DNA of 64,000 nt from Tessaracoccus coleopterorum (GTDB taxonomy: Bacteria; Actinomycetota; Actinomycetes; Propionibacteriales; Propionibacteriaceae): the NCBI RefSeq assembly GCF_011174705.1, contig NZ_JAANIJ010000001.1, forward strand, positions 558,001 to 622,000. The letters are read 5' to 3'. The translations under genes and the position numbers were made by a program. The notes beneath the pieces are model-generated. The model did not search any database, was not told the DNA's origin, and worked only from the letters and a program-made list of their open reading frames with translations. Of this stretch, positions 40,932 through 50,950 are shown piece by piece. Positions within the stretch are counted from its first letter, which is position 1. Each line of letters begins with the position of its first letter.

Positions 40932-40971
40932 CTCAAACACTAGATCGTGCTAATCGAGGGTGTCAACCTGC

Positions 40972-40977
40972 TAGCCT
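40972..40977 (+). promoter_or_regulatory. -10 box of the LacI gene (leaderless)
   Basis: TAGCCT, 7 bp before GTG 40985. Confidence 0.5.
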
Positions 40978-40984
40978 GAGCAGC

Positions 40985-42007
40985 GTGATCAACGAGGAAC
41001 CAGCCGGTGGCCGGCCCGGCAGGGCCCCGACCATGCAGGATGTCGCGGAGGCGGCCGGCGTCTCCCGCGCCCTGGTGTCCATCGTCATGCGTGGCGTGCC
41101 GGGGGCGAGCGATGACACCCGCGCCCACGTCACGGAGACGGCCCGGCGGCTCGGCTACGTCCCGGATGCCCGCGCCCGTGCCCTCCGGCAACAGGGCAGG
41201 CAGGCGATCGGGGTCGCGTTCCAGCCGGAGCGCTTCCACACCGCGCTGATCGACGGCATCTACGCGGCCGCCCAGGGAACCGGGCACCCCGTCGTGCTGT
41301 CGGCCGTCACGGACCTGCACGACGAGGACACGGCGCTGACCTCGCTGGTGGCCGACCGCTGCGGGGCGCTCATCACCCTCGGCGCCCGACTGGACGAGGA
41401 ACGCCTCCGGGTGATCTCGTCGCGCGCGCCCGTCATCGCGGTGGCACGAACCCTCCGCTCCCCCGACCTCGAGTTTGTCGCCTCGGACGACCACGTCGGG
41501 TTGTCGATGGCCGTCGAGTACCTGGTCACCCTCGGCCACCGCAGGATCGCCTTCTGCGAGGCACCGGGCAGCAGCGGCAACCCCGAGCGATGCGCCGGCT
41601 ACGTCGACGCCATGACCCGCCACGACCTGGCACCCCTGATCGACATCATCGCCTCGGGGGCCAATGAGGAGGCGGGGGCCGCCGCCGCTCTCAGCCTTCT
41701 TGCGCGCGACGAGTTGCCCGATGCCGTGATCGCGTTCAACGACGCCTGCGCGGCGGGCATCCAGGACGTGCTGGTGCGGGCAGGGATCGCGATCCCCGGG
41801 GACGTGTCGCTCGTGGGGTTCGACGACTCCGACATCTCGCGGATCTCCTACCGGAGGATCACCACCGTCAGGCAGGACATCGCCGCGCTGTCGCGGCTCG
41901 CCACCGAACGGGCATTGGCCCGGATGCGCGGCGAACCGGTGCACCCGGGCGGGCACATCGTGCCCACCGCGCTCGTGGTGCGCGACACAACCGGCCCGGT
42001 CACATGA
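40985..42007 (+). CDS. LacI family transcriptional regulator
   Basis: An intact 340-residue repressor. The helix-turn-helix is TMQDVAEAAGVSRALVSIV, then LGYVPDARARALRQQG, the hinge helix. The sensor domain is of the periplasmic-binding type: GHPVVLSAVTDLHDE, LVTLGHRRIAFCEAPGSSGN, PDAVIAFNDACAAGI and VSLVGFDDSDISRISY. It diverges from the dehydrogenase/isomerase genes and is expected to control them. GTG start set by the -10 box 7 bp upstream. Its end overlaps the converging glnA2 stop by 8 bp. Confidence 0.93.
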   Translation: MINEEPAGGRPGRAPTMQDVAEAAGVSRALVSIVMRGVPGASDDTRAHVTETARRLGYVPDARARALRQQGRQAIGVAFQPERFHTALIDGIYAAAQGTGHPVVLSAVTDLHDEDTALTSLVADRCGALITLGARLDEERLRVISSRAPVIAVARTLRSPDLEFVASDDHVGLSMAVEYLVTLGHRRIAFCEAPGSSGNPERCAGYVDAMTRHDLAPLIDIIASGANEEAGAAAALSLLARDELPDAVIAFNDACAAGIQDVLVRAGIAIPGDVSLVGFDDSDISRISYRRITTVRQDIAALSRLATERALARMRGEPVHPGGHIVPTALVVRDTTGPVT

Positions 42008-43323
42008 TCCGGATGTGGCGCTCCAGCTCCCACGGGGTGACCTGGCGGCGGTAGGCCGCGAACTCCTCGCGCTTGTTGCGCAGGAAGTAGTCGTAGACGT
42101 GTTCGCCGAGGGTCTCGGCCACCAGCTCCGACTCCTCCATCAGGTGGACGGCCTCGTCGAGGTTGTGCGGCAACTCGCGGACGCCGAGCGCCTTGCGCTC
42201 CCGGGCGCTGAGCCGCCATGCCTCCTGCTCCGACTCCTCGGGGAGCGGGTACTCCTCCTCGACGCCCTTGAGGCCCGCGTTGAGCAGCACCGCGTACGCG
42301 AGGTAGGGGTTGACGGCCGAATCGACGGCACGGTACTCGATGCGCGCCGAGCTCGTCTTGCCGGGCGTGAACTGCGGGATCCGGACGAGTGCTGACCGGT
42401 CGGCACGGCCCCAGCACGCGAACTGCGGGCCTCGGAGCCGCTGACCAGGCGCTTGTAGGAGTTGACCCACTGATTGGTGACGGCCGTGATCTCCGGTGCG
42501 TGTCGCAGCAGGCCAGCGACGAAGTGCTTCGCCGTCTTCGACAGGTTGTACGGGTCGCTCGCGTCGTAGAAGGCGTTGGTGTCGCCCTCGAACAGCGACA
42601 TGTGCGTGTGCATCCCGCTTCCGGCGAAGTCGGTGAACGGCTTGGGCATGAAGGTGGCGTTGATGCCCTGGCTGACGGCGACCTCGCGCACGACGACCCG
42701 GAACGTCATCACGTTGTCGGCCATGGTGAGGGCGTCGGCGTAACGCAGGTCGATCTCGTGCTGCCCGGGCGCGGCCTCGTGGTGGCTGAACTCGACCGAG
42801 ATGCCCATCTGTTCCAGCATCGTGATGGCGTCGCGCCGGAAGTCGGTGCCGTCTCCGAGCGTGGTGTGGTCGAAGTAGCCGCCCTCGTCGAGGGCTCCGG
42901 CGGCAGCAGGCTACGCAGCAGGAAGAACTCGATCTCGGGATGGATGTAGTAGGTGAACCCCATGTCGCTCGCCTTCTGCATCGCGCGCTTGAGCACGAAG
43001 CGGGGATCGGCGTAGCTGGGCGACCCGTCAGGCAGGTGGATGTCGCAGAACATGCGGGCGGTGGAGCGACCCGACTGGCGCCAGGGAAGCACCTGGTAGG
43101 TCGACGGGTCGGGGTGCGCGACCATGTCCGACTCGTAGACGCGGGCGAACCCCTCGATCGCGGAGCCGTCGAAGCCGACGCCCTCGGCGATGGCGCCCTC
43201 AACCTCGGCAGGGGCGATCGCGACCGACTTCAGGGAGCCCAGCACATCGGTGAACCAGAGCCGCACGAATCGGATCCCGCGCTCCTCCATGGAGCGTAGG
43301 ACGAACTCAGTCTGCCTATCCAT
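42000..43323 (-). CDS. glnA2: Glutamine synthetase-family enzyme GlnA2
   Basis: A type I glutamine synthetase homologue of about 445 residues. Motifs: GFDGSAIEGFARVYESD, HPEIEFFLL, FSHHEAAPGQHEIDLRYAD, MPKPFTDFAGSGMHTHMSL, VNSYKRLVSG and YRAVDSAVNPYLAYA. The region where GlnA carries its adenylylated tyrosine reads LPEESEQEAWRLSA with no tyrosine, so it should not be a GlnE target. Actinobacterial GlnA2 may be a second glutamine synthetase or a polyamine ligase. Breaks near 42900 and 42425. The ATG is 7 bp after CAGACT. Confidence 0.93.
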
Positions 43324-43330
43324 GGCGCCA

Positions 43331-43336
43331 AGTCTG
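43331..43336 (-). promoter_or_regulatory. -10 box of glnA2 (leaderless)
   Basis: CAGACT on the minus strand, 7 bp before ATG 43323. Confidence 0.4.
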
Positions 43337-43393
43337 CCCGCCGGATGTTACAGACGCGTGAACACGCGTCGCGGAGCCGCACCGCAGGTCGCC

Positions 43394-43399
43394 TAGACT
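43394..43399 (+). promoter_or_regulatory. -10 box of the DUF2510 gene (leaderless)
   Basis: TAGACT, 7 bp before ATG 43407. Confidence 0.55.
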
Positions 43400-43406
43400 T
43401 GCGCGC

Positions 43407-44249
43407 ATGGCTCAGCCGGGTTGGTACGCGGATCCCACGGCGCCCGACGGGCGGCGCTACTGGGACGGTCAGCGTTGGCTGGAGCCGGTCGCCCCGAAGC
43501 GGTCCTCCGGGGCATGGCTGTGGCTCGGCATCGCGCTGGTGGTGGTGGCGAGCATCGTCGTGGCCATGGTGCTGTGGCCCAACAACGCCAGCCCGTTCGC
43601 CTCCGTGCGGGAGGACACCCGCAGTGCCCGCCCCACCGGGGAGCAGTGGAACGAGCGGAAGCCGAGCGAGACACCGTCCCCGACCCCCGTCGAGACGGGA
43701 TTCGGCCAGTCCATCATCTGCCCCCACACCGACACCACGCCTCGCAGCGAGGTGAAGGGCGGGCGGCTGCACGGCGGCGGCCTGTCGATCGAGGCGCCGC
43801 GCGGCGAGTGGGTCGAGTCCCCCGCCTGGATCTCGTGGATGCACGAGGACAACTCGATGCTCCGCCCCATCGCGACCGGTTGGATCAGCAACGTCAACCT
43901 CGGCTACATTCTGGTCTCCGACGGGTTCTCCTCGTCGCTTCCGCAGGCGGCCGAGGAGTTCATGTCATGCATGGCGTCCTCCGGCATGTTCGACGGCTTC
44001 GAGCGACGCGACCTGCTGCGCAGCGAGGACTTCAATGTCGACGGCCGCATCGGCTGGCGGCTCACGTCGAACATCTACGTGTCGAACCAGCGCTACCAGG
44101 GCATCGAGGGTGACACCGTCGATCTGGTGCTCGTGCCCACCGGAAAAAAGGACAGGATCGCCGTCTACGTCACCTGCGCCACCATCGACAAGCAGGACAA
44201 CCAGGCCGAGACGAAGAAGATGCTGGAGTCGCTGCGCTGGGAGGGATGA
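43407..44249 (+). CDS. DUF2510-containing membrane-anchored protein
   Basis: An intact 280-residue protein. The N-terminal DUF2510 domain (AQPGWYADPTAPDGRRYWDG, then QRWLEPVAP) is cytoplasmic. One transmembrane helix (WLWLGIALVVVASIVVAMVL) and a proline/threonine-rich linker lead to an extracellular domain of about 190 residues. The motif QSIICPHTDTTPRSE and two more cysteines (EEFMSCMASSG, AVYVTCATID) are in that domain. Function unknown. Leaderless promoter 7 bp upstream. Confidence 0.82.
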   Translation: MAQPGWYADPTAPDGRRYWDGQRWLEPVAPKRSSGAWLWLGIALVVVASIVVAMVLWPNNASPFASVREDTRSARPTGEQWNERKPSETPSPTPVETGFGQSIICPHTDTTPRSEVKGGRLHGGGLSIEAPRGEWVESPAWISWMHEDNSMLRPIATGWISNVNLGYILVSDGFSSSLPQAAEEFMSCMASSGMFDGFERRDLLRSEDFNVDGRIGWRLTSNIYVSNQRYQGIEGDTVDLVLVPTGKKDRIAVYVTCATIDKQDNQAETKKMLESLRWEG

Positions 44250-44303
44250 TCCTTCCTGCCTGGGGTGAGCCGGCGTCACCGCGTCGCCACCGCGTCGCGA
44301 CAC

Positions 44304-44309
44304 TAGACT
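44304..44309 (+). promoter_or_regulatory. -10 box of map (leaderless)
   Basis: TAGACT, 7 bp before GTG 44317, the start chosen for map. Confidence 0.5.
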
Positions 44310-44316
44310 TGGGCCC

Positions 44317-45163
44317 GTGAACCCCGTTACCGCCCACACCGTCACCCCATGCGGGACGTCCCCCGTTCCATCGCACGCCCCGAGTACGTCGGCCGCAGCG
44401 GCCCGAAGCGCTACACCGGCTCCGATGTCCAGAGCGACGAGGTGATCGCCCTGATGCGGGAGGCGGGCCGGATCGGGCACAACGCGATGATGGAGGCCGC
44501 GAAGGCCATCGCCCCCGGCGTCACCACCGACGAACTCGACCGGATCGCCCACGAGTACATGCTCGACAACGGCGCCTACCCGTCCACCCTCGGCTACCGC
44601 GGCTACCCGAAGTCGATCTGCACCTCCGTCAACGAGGTGGTCTGCCACGGCATCCCCGACCTCCGGCCCCTCGAGGACGGCGACCTCGTCAAGATCGACT
44701 GCACCGCGTTCAAGGACGGCGTGCACGGCGACAACTGCGCCACCTTCTTCTGCGGCGACGTCGATGAGGATGCACGGTTGCTCGCCGAGCGCACGAAGGA
44801 GGCGATGGACCGCGCCATCCGCGCCGTGCGGCCGGGGCGCCCGATCTCCGTGATCGGCCGCGTGATCGAGTCGTACGCCAGGCGCTTCGGGTACGGCGTC
44901 GTGCGCGACTACACGGGCCACGGCGTGCACACGGCCTTCCACTCCGGGCTTGTGATCCTGCACTACGACGAGCCGCGCCTCGACACGACCATCCAGACGG
45001 GCATGACGTTCACCATCGAGCCCATGCTGACCCTCGGCACGCATGAGACCGACCTGTGGGACGACGACTGGACCGTCGTGACGGCCGACGGGTCGCGCTG
45101 CGCGCAGTTCGAGCAGACCATCGTGGTGCGACCCGACGGCGCGGAGATCCTCACCGCCCCTGA
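44317..45163 (+). CDS. map: Methionine aminopeptidase, type I (MetAP1c-like)
   Basis: Removes the N-terminal methionine of new proteins. About 283 residues with an N-terminal extension of about 40 ([15 protein letters not shown]) like mycobacterial MetAP1c. Metal ligands: Asp pair in [15 protein letters not shown], His in [12 protein letters not shown], Glu in [10 protein letters not shown] and QFEQTIVV. A base loss near 44346 separates the GTG start ([11 protein letters not shown]) from [11 protein letters not shown]. Another near 45157 masks the natural stop TGA 45161-45163 (ILTAP). The 7-bp spacing to TAGACT supports the upstream GTG. Confidence 0.95.
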
Positions 45164-45205
45164 TTCCGCTCAACCCCGGGGACCGCCAGTGCGTATGGGA
45201 GGGGT

Positions 45206-45751
45206 ATGAAGGGCAACGAACCGGATGAGGCGTCCGTCGGCGAGCGCCTCGAGCACGGGTTCACTGAGTTCGTCGCGACGCACGGCGCGCAACTGCGCCG
45301 CACCGCCCACCTCCTCACCGGAGGAGCTTGCGGGGCGGACGACCTCGTGCAGGACACGCTCGTGAAGGCGTGGCTGGCGTGGCGCCGCATCGACCCGTCG
45401 ACCGCGTCGGCCTATGTGCGCCGGATCATGGTCAACCTGGCCACCGACCGGTGGCGCAGGCGCCGCTACGAGTCGTTCCCTGGTGAGTTCGCCGGCCGCC
45501 CCGACGAGCGGTCCACCCGCGACTTCGAGGCGAGCGACGACCGGTCCTTCATCCTCGCTCAACTGGGCACCCTCAGCGCACGGGAACGCGCCATCATCGT
45601 GCTGCGCTACTACCACGACCTCACGGAGGCCGACGTGGCGGAGACCCTCGGTTGCTCCGTCGGCACCGTGAAGTCCACCGCCTCCAGGGCGCTCGCCCGC
45701 CTCCGTTCCCGGGCCGAGGCCGCGTCGTACACCACAAGGAGCACCCGATGA
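45206..45751 (+). CDS. SigE-family RNA polymerase sigma factor (ECF)
   Basis: An intact 181-residue ECF sigma factor. Region 2: [34 protein letters not shown] and [19 protein letters not shown]. Region 4: [20 protein letters not shown], then [21 protein letters not shown] strong SD (GGAGGGG) precedes ATG 45206. The stop overlaps the next gene's ATG by 4 bp, and that gene encodes a membrane protein likely to be its anti-sigma partner. The inducing signal is unknown. Confidence 0.92.
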   Translation: MKGNEPDEASVGERLEHGFTEFVATHGAQLRRTAHLLTGGACGADDLVQDTLVKAWLAWRRIDPSTASAYVRRIMVNLATDRWRRRRYESFPGEFAGRPDERSTRDFEASDDRSFILAQLGTLSARERAIIVLRYYHDLTEADVAETLGCSVGTVKSTASRALARLRSRAEAASYTTRSTR

Positions 45752-46636
45752 TCGACGAGTCCGAGCTGCGCGACGAACTCTCCCGCGTCCACGTTCCCCA
45801 CCCGACCGCGACCTGGCCGCCTCCGCCATCCGGGAGGGTCGCTCCATCCGGCGCCGCCGCACGAGGGTGATGCTGCTCGCCGTCTCGCTGCTCGCGGTCG
45901 GGGGATCGGCATCGCGATCGGCACGCTCCCGACGCGTGACGCCGTCCCCGCCGATCCGACCGGGACGCCGACCACGAGCATCACCCCCACCCGAGCATGT
46001 CCCCCGGGCCGACCCCGACCAGCAACCAGACCGGGAGCCCGGCCTTCTGGACGAGCGACACTCTGCTGCCCGGGAACTTCGGCGACACCTCGACGCTCAC
46101 CCTCCCCCTTGACGCCGTGCAGCCCACCGACGAGGTGGAGATCGCTCCCGACCCGGGGCACGCGCTCATGTGCCGCGACCGGTCGCTCACCATCCCCGCG
46201 CTCCGCACGGTGGTGGCGGGCGCAACCTGCACATGCGGGCACCCACCAGCGTCGAGCGGCAGGCGATGCTGGTGTTCGGCTCAGAGGCCGACGCGATCCG
46301 GTTCATGGACCAGGTGCGTGACGCGGCCACGGCGTGCCGCGACGACGGGCCGACGGAGGCGTCCGAGCCGCCCCTCTCATACCGGTCGGTTCCGACGTTC
46401 ACCCGGATCGACGCGCCCGGGAGGAGGCGTTCGCCTGGGGCGCCCACACCCTGATCTCCTCGGACGAGGGAGCGACCTGGAACAACGCCACCGACGCGGG
46501 CATCGACGTGCTCGCCCGCTCGGGATCGACGGTCGCGCTGGCCGGAATGAGCGGTGAGTACGCCGGGGACATCGCGGCGGACCCATGGGCGATGGCCCAG
46601 TTGAGCGGCTGGCTCGGCCTCATCCTCGGCCGCTGA
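45748..46636 (+). CDS. Membrane protein, probable anti-sigma partner (frame broken)
   Basis: About 297 residues after joining frames. A short cytoplasmic part ([19 protein letters not shown], then RDLAASAIREGRS) precedes one helix (RVMLLAVSLLAVGG) and a proline/threonine-rich linker. The extracellular domain of about 220 residues includes MCRDRSLTIPALRTVV, MLVFGSEADAIRFMDQVRDA and NATDAGIDVLARSGSTVALA. No zinc-binding anti-sigma motif (HxxxCxxC) is visible, so the role rests on the coupled position after the sigma gene. Breaks near 45802, 45900, 45990, 46225 and 46425. Confidence 0.7.
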
Positions 46637-46657
46637 ACCCGCCCTGTCGGCATGCGT

Positions 46658-46663
46658 TAGTGT
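46658..46663 (+). promoter_or_regulatory. -10 box of the first transglutaminase gene
   Basis: TAGTGT, 6 bp before GTG 46670. Confidence 0.4.
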
Positions 46664-46669
46664 GTGCCG

Positions 46670-47478
46670 GTGCTCCACGCCACCCGCCACGTCTCCAGCC
46701 ACCTCCAGGTCGAGGTCGCCCGGCCCGCAGACCTCATCTTCTCGGTGGCCGTCAGCGCCGACTACCCCGACGTCGAGGAGTCGCTCACCTTCACCGTGGG
46801 CGACCTCACCCTCGAGGCGGAAGAGGTGGTGGCACCCTCGGGAGCCGCCTCCACCGGATCCGGGAGACGCCCGTCGGGACCCTGCACGTCGACTACTCCG
46901 CCGTCGTGGCCTTCCCGGCCCCCGAGCCGACCATGGGCGGTTTCGACGAGATCCTCTACACCCGCCCGTCGCGCTACTGCGACTCAGACCGGCTCGCCCA
47001 CCTCGCAGGCACCCACTTCGCCGGGTTGACCGGCATGGATCTGGTTGCCGCGGTCACCGACTGGGTCCACACGAAGATCGGTTATCTCCCCGGGTTCAGC
47101 CGCGGCATCGACGGGGCGCTGGACACGTACCTGACCCGTTCGGGCGTCTGCCGCGACTTCGCGCATCTGGTGGTCGCGTTCCTGCGCGGGAGGAACATGC
47201 CCGCACGGTTCGTCTCGGTGTACGCGCCCGGCCTGAGACCGATGGACTTCCACGCCGTCGCCGAGGTGTACGTCGACGGCAGGTGGCTGCTGCTGGACGC
47301 GACCGGCCTCGCATCCCGCGAAGCCATGGTGCGCATCTGCACCGGCCGCGACGCCTCCGACACAGCATTCATGACGACCCTGGCCGGCCGGACCCGCCTC
47401 ACCGGGATGCGGGTGGATGCCCGGCTGGAGGGCGAGCTCCCCGAAGACGACCGCCTCAGCGCCGTCCAGCTCACCTGA
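46670..47478 (+). CDS. Transglutaminase-like protein 1
   Basis: About 270 residues. An N-terminal beta-domain is followed by the papain-like transglutaminase core with a full triad: Cys in SGVCRDFAHLVVAFLRG, His in MDFHAVAEVYVDG and Asp in LLLDATGLA. Such bacterial proteins are proteases or amide-forming enzymes. One base loss near 46847. It converges on, and overlaps by 8 bp, the second transglutaminase gene, which belongs to the ATP-grasp/alpha-E set. GTG 46664 is an alternative start. Confidence 0.88.
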
Positions 47479-48430
47479 ACTGGTCGTCCCAGACCAGCTC
47501 GAGCCGGCTCACAGGCGGTAGAGCGTCGTCGGACATCGGCACGACGTCGACCCCGACGCTCAGCTTCGCGCCGGCCCCTCCGTCTCGACGATGCCCCGCA
47601 GCGGGCTCACGTCGCCGAAGTCCCTACCCCAGGCGGTGACGAGGTAGCGGGAGTCGGCGAACTGGCCGTTGGTGGGGTCGATGTCGATCCAGGTGCCGTC
47701 GGGCGCGAGCGCGGAGACCCAGGCGTGCGACGCGTCGGAACCCTCCAGCTTCTCCTTGCCGGGCGGCGGCACCGTCTCGATGTAGCCGGAAACGTAGCGG
47801 GCGGGCACCCCCAGGCTGCGGAGCACCGCGATGGCCAGGTGCGCGAAGTCCTGGCAGACCCCGGCCCGCAGCCCGAGCAACTCGTCGACCGTGGTGCGCA
47901 CCGAGGTCGCTCCGGGCCGGTAGGCGAAGTCGCGCCGGATGCCCGCGTGAGCTCCGCCAGCGCCTGGCCGAACCCGAGGTCGGGGCCAGGATCGTGGCGG
48001 TGTAGTCGCCGAGGCCGGACGCGGCACCCACGTGCCTGCTGGGCAGGCCGAACATGGCGCGGTCCATCCGCATGGCCGGGTTGTCGCTGATGGCGCGCTG
48101 GGCGCTCCCGAGGCTCCACCGGTCGAGCCCATCGGTGTCGATCCGGGCCAGGCCACGTCGACGACGGACTCCTTGACCACCTCGAAGTGGGTGTGGGGTA
48201 GTGGATCTCGAAGTAGTGGCTGACGTTGCCGAACCGGTCGGCGTGCTCGGTGTGCAGCAGCGGCGAGGGCGTGATGCCCACGGCGTGTGCCACGACCCGC
48301 TGGCCCGGGGTCGGCCTCGGGGTGAGGAACCCCGCTCATGGCAGCGGGTCACCGCCTCCGGGTAGTCGTAGGTGGTGCGGTGCCGCACGAAGTAGCGGCG
48401 CGGTTCGAGGTTCCCGGGGTGCTGCTTCAC
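47471..48430 (-). CDS. Transglutaminase-like protein 2 (ATP-grasp/alpha-E associated)
   Basis: About 322 residues. The N-terminal bacterial transglutaminase domain has RYFVRHRTTYDYPEAVT. The core carries the triad: Cys in RAGVCQDFAHLAIAVLRSLG, His in GSDASHAWVSALAPDG and Asp in IDIDPTNGQ. Breaks near 48330, 48155, 48195, 47990, 47945 and 47573. GTG 48430 overlaps the stop of the ATP-grasp/alpha-E gene by 4 bp (GTGA). The trio is a known conserved neighbourhood proposed to make and cleave a peptide or peptide tag; its product is unknown. Confidence 0.88.
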
Positions 48431-50896
48431 GACTCGTTCCCGTCCAGCCGGTGACGACCGCGCGGCGTCTGCCCGCGCGCGCGAGATGCGTGCGGCCGAG
48501 CTCGTCGGCGATGTCACGCAGCCCGCGCCGGAGCCGTCCGAGCTCCGCAGCCAGCGAGGGCGGCCCTCGTCGAACAGCACGGGAAGGTCGAGCCCAGCGA
48601 CCCCGCCCGCGAGGTCGGCGACGCGCAGCGCGAGCGCCTCGTCGCCGATGATGCGGAGGTCTTCGGCGAGGCGGTCGAGCTGGAACGCGACCGAGCGCGG
48701 GTTGGTGGCGTCGAGGACGAGCAGGTGGGTGACCGCCATGGCCGGCTGCCGCGCCGTCGAGCCGGACGCCGCGCGGCGGCGCTGGGTGATGAGCGACTCG
48801 CCGATCTCGGCGACCGCGTCGGCCAGTTGCGTCTCGACGATCGCGGCACGCTCCTGGCCGAAGGTCTTCTCGACGAGTCCGAGGGTGCGCTGGGCGCGCT
48901 CGGTGCGCACCCCGATGTCGATGAACGCCCAGGTCGCATCGCGGGTGAGGCTCTCCGCGTTGATGCCCGCCATGGCGAGGCAACTCACGACGAGCGCGTC
49001 GAGGACGCCCGCCAGGTCGCGGCGGCGGGTGGCGTCGTCGACGAGGTCCTCGAACCGGCTGAGGACGTGCCAGATGTCGTCGGACATGATGTCGGGCACC
49101 TCGTGCGCGGCCGCCGTCAGCATCCGGATGCTGTGCGCGACGGAACCGGTGAGCTCCGGGTCGGCGACCGCGGCCCGGATCGCCGCCTGCGCCTGCGCCG
49201 GGTCGGCGCTGCCGAGGGTGAGGCCGGTGATCCGCTCCCCCGCGAGGCCACGGCGGCGAGCACCTGCGCGCCACGCGTGCCAGGCCTGCGGCCGTAGTCG
49301 GAGGCCAGATCGAGGCAGCGGCGCAGGAGCCGGACGGTGTCCTCGGCCCGCTCCGAGTACCGGCCGAGCCACACGAGGTTGTCCGCGACGCGCGGGGCGA
49401 CCGTGGCGGGACGCGCCAGCGTGAGGGCACCCCCGTCGAGGCCCGGCTGCCAGGCCTCGGCCGAGTCCTCGGGTCGAGGACCCAGACGTCCTTGGAGAGG
49501 GGCGCTGCGCGTGGCTGATGGCGAACCCGTCGCCCGTCGCCACGCGGGCGAGTCCGCCGGGGAGGAACTCGTGACCCGTGTCGACCCGCACCCCGAACGT
49601 GCGCAGCACCGTGCGACGCGGCACCAGGCCACGGTCGGTGACCATGGGTGCGGTGGACAGCTCCACAGCCTCCTGCACGCACCACGCCCAGGGCTGCGCC
49701 GTGATCCGGCCGGCGAGCCCGGCCCGCTGCTCCGAAGTCAGCTCCCAGCCGGGATCGTGGTGTCGCCTCCCGACCGGTCGATGCGCTTGATGAGGAGCCG
49801 CTCCAGATGGGTGAGGGCATGGCTCAGGCCCTCACCGTCACCGCACCACCAGGTGGCGGCCGACGGCAGGATCAGGTCCTCCCCAGCAGCTGGCGGGCGA
49901 TGGTCGGCAGGAGGGCCATCAGGGCCGGGTTCTCGAGGACACCGGAGCCGAGCGGGTTGACGCACACCACATTGCCGAGCCGCGTGGCCTCGAGCAGCCC
50001 GGCGAGGCCCACCTCGGAGTCGCTGCGGAACTCGAGCGGGTCGGAGAGCTCGGAGGCGACCCGTCGGAGGATGACGTCGACCAGTTCGCGGCCGTCGGGC
50101 GAGTTGATCCACACCTGGCCGTCACGCAGCACCAGGTCCTCGGCCTGGACGAGCGAGTAGCCGAGCAGCGTGGCGATGAAGCCCTGTTCGTAGGCGGTGG
50201 GGTCGGTCGCGCCAGCGCGGAGCAGCACCCCGCGTGGCGTGTGGCCGGCCCGCGGCGCCAACCGCTGCATGGCCGCGCGCATCGCGGCGAAGTACGAGCG
50301 GAGCCGCGCGGGACGGGCGTCGTGGTGCAGGTCGCCCATGACGCGGGAGGTGAGCCGCCGGTTGGCCATCGCGTAGCCGGCGCCCGCCGGGGTGGCTGTG
50401 CGGTCGCTGAGCACCGTCCACCGGCCGGTGGCGTCGCGGCCCAGGTCGGTGGCGACCAGCGGAAGCCAGTCGTCCTGCCGCACACCGCAGGCCCGTTGCA
50501 GGAAGCCGGTGTGCCCCAGATGATCTCGGGTGGGATGGCGCCCGAGGAGAGGAGCCGCTGCTCGCCGTAGACGTCGGCGAGGATCAGGGAGAGGAGCCGG
50601 GCGCGCTGCCCGAGACCAGCCTCGAGTCGCTCCCATTCGGCGGCGCCGATGACGAGCGGAAGGGGGTCGATGATCCAGTTGCGGCCGGACTCGCCGTAGA
50701 GGATGCCCTCGTCGCGGACCAGGGACGCGAGTTCGCGCCGCGCCGCCGTCAGGCCTTCCAGGCCGAGCGAGCCGATGGCCTCGCCGAGCACCGCGTTGTC
50801 CTCCCGGAGCCCGGTCCGTGCGGTGAGCTCGTCCCAGCCGCTGACCCTGGCGCGGTAGGCGGCCAGTTCGTCGGTGGCGGTGGCCTCGGCTGTCAC
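48427..50896 (-). CDS. Circularly permuted ATP-grasp fused to alpha-E domain (frame broken)
   Basis: About 830 residues after joining frames. The N-terminal 500 residues are the circularly permuted ATP-grasp amidoligase (DEGILYGESGRNWIIDPLP, QDDWLPLVATDLGRD, YAMANRRLTSRVMGDLHH, VVCVNPLGSGVLENPALMAL, PSAATWWCGDGEGL, FLPGGLARVATGDG). Without a stop follows an alpha-E domain (VADNLVWLGRYSERAEDT, AQRTLGLVEKTFGQERA, LVLDATNPRSVAFQLDRL). In many bacteria these are two genes. At least six breaks (near 50517, 49878, 49747, 49505, 49255, 48562 and 48440). GTG 50896 is 7 bp after TAGGGT. Confidence 0.88.
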
Positions 50897-50903
50897 GCGG
50901 ACA

Positions 50904-50909
50904 ACCCTA
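50904..50909 (-). promoter_or_regulatory. -10 box of the ATP-grasp/alpha-E unit (leaderless)
   Basis: TAGGGT on the minus strand, 7 bp before GTG 50896. Confidence 0.5.
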
Positions 50910-50937
50910 GCGCTTCGACGTGGGGCGCAGACCGGGC

Positions 50938-50943
50938 TAGAAT
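50938..50943 (+). promoter_or_regulatory. -10 box of rnpB
   Basis: TAGAAT, 7 bp before position 50951, the first base of the terminal helix of RNase P RNA. The spacing equals that used before leaderless start codons in this window. Confidence 0.65.
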
Positions 50944-50950
50944 CGTGGGC

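Noticed and set aside
47624-49678. Very long open frame on the minus strand across the transglutaminase and ATP-grasp region
   Set aside because: It is a patchwork: parts encode real pieces of two genes, but other parts are out of frame with the conserved motifs. It was replaced by two overlapping genes.
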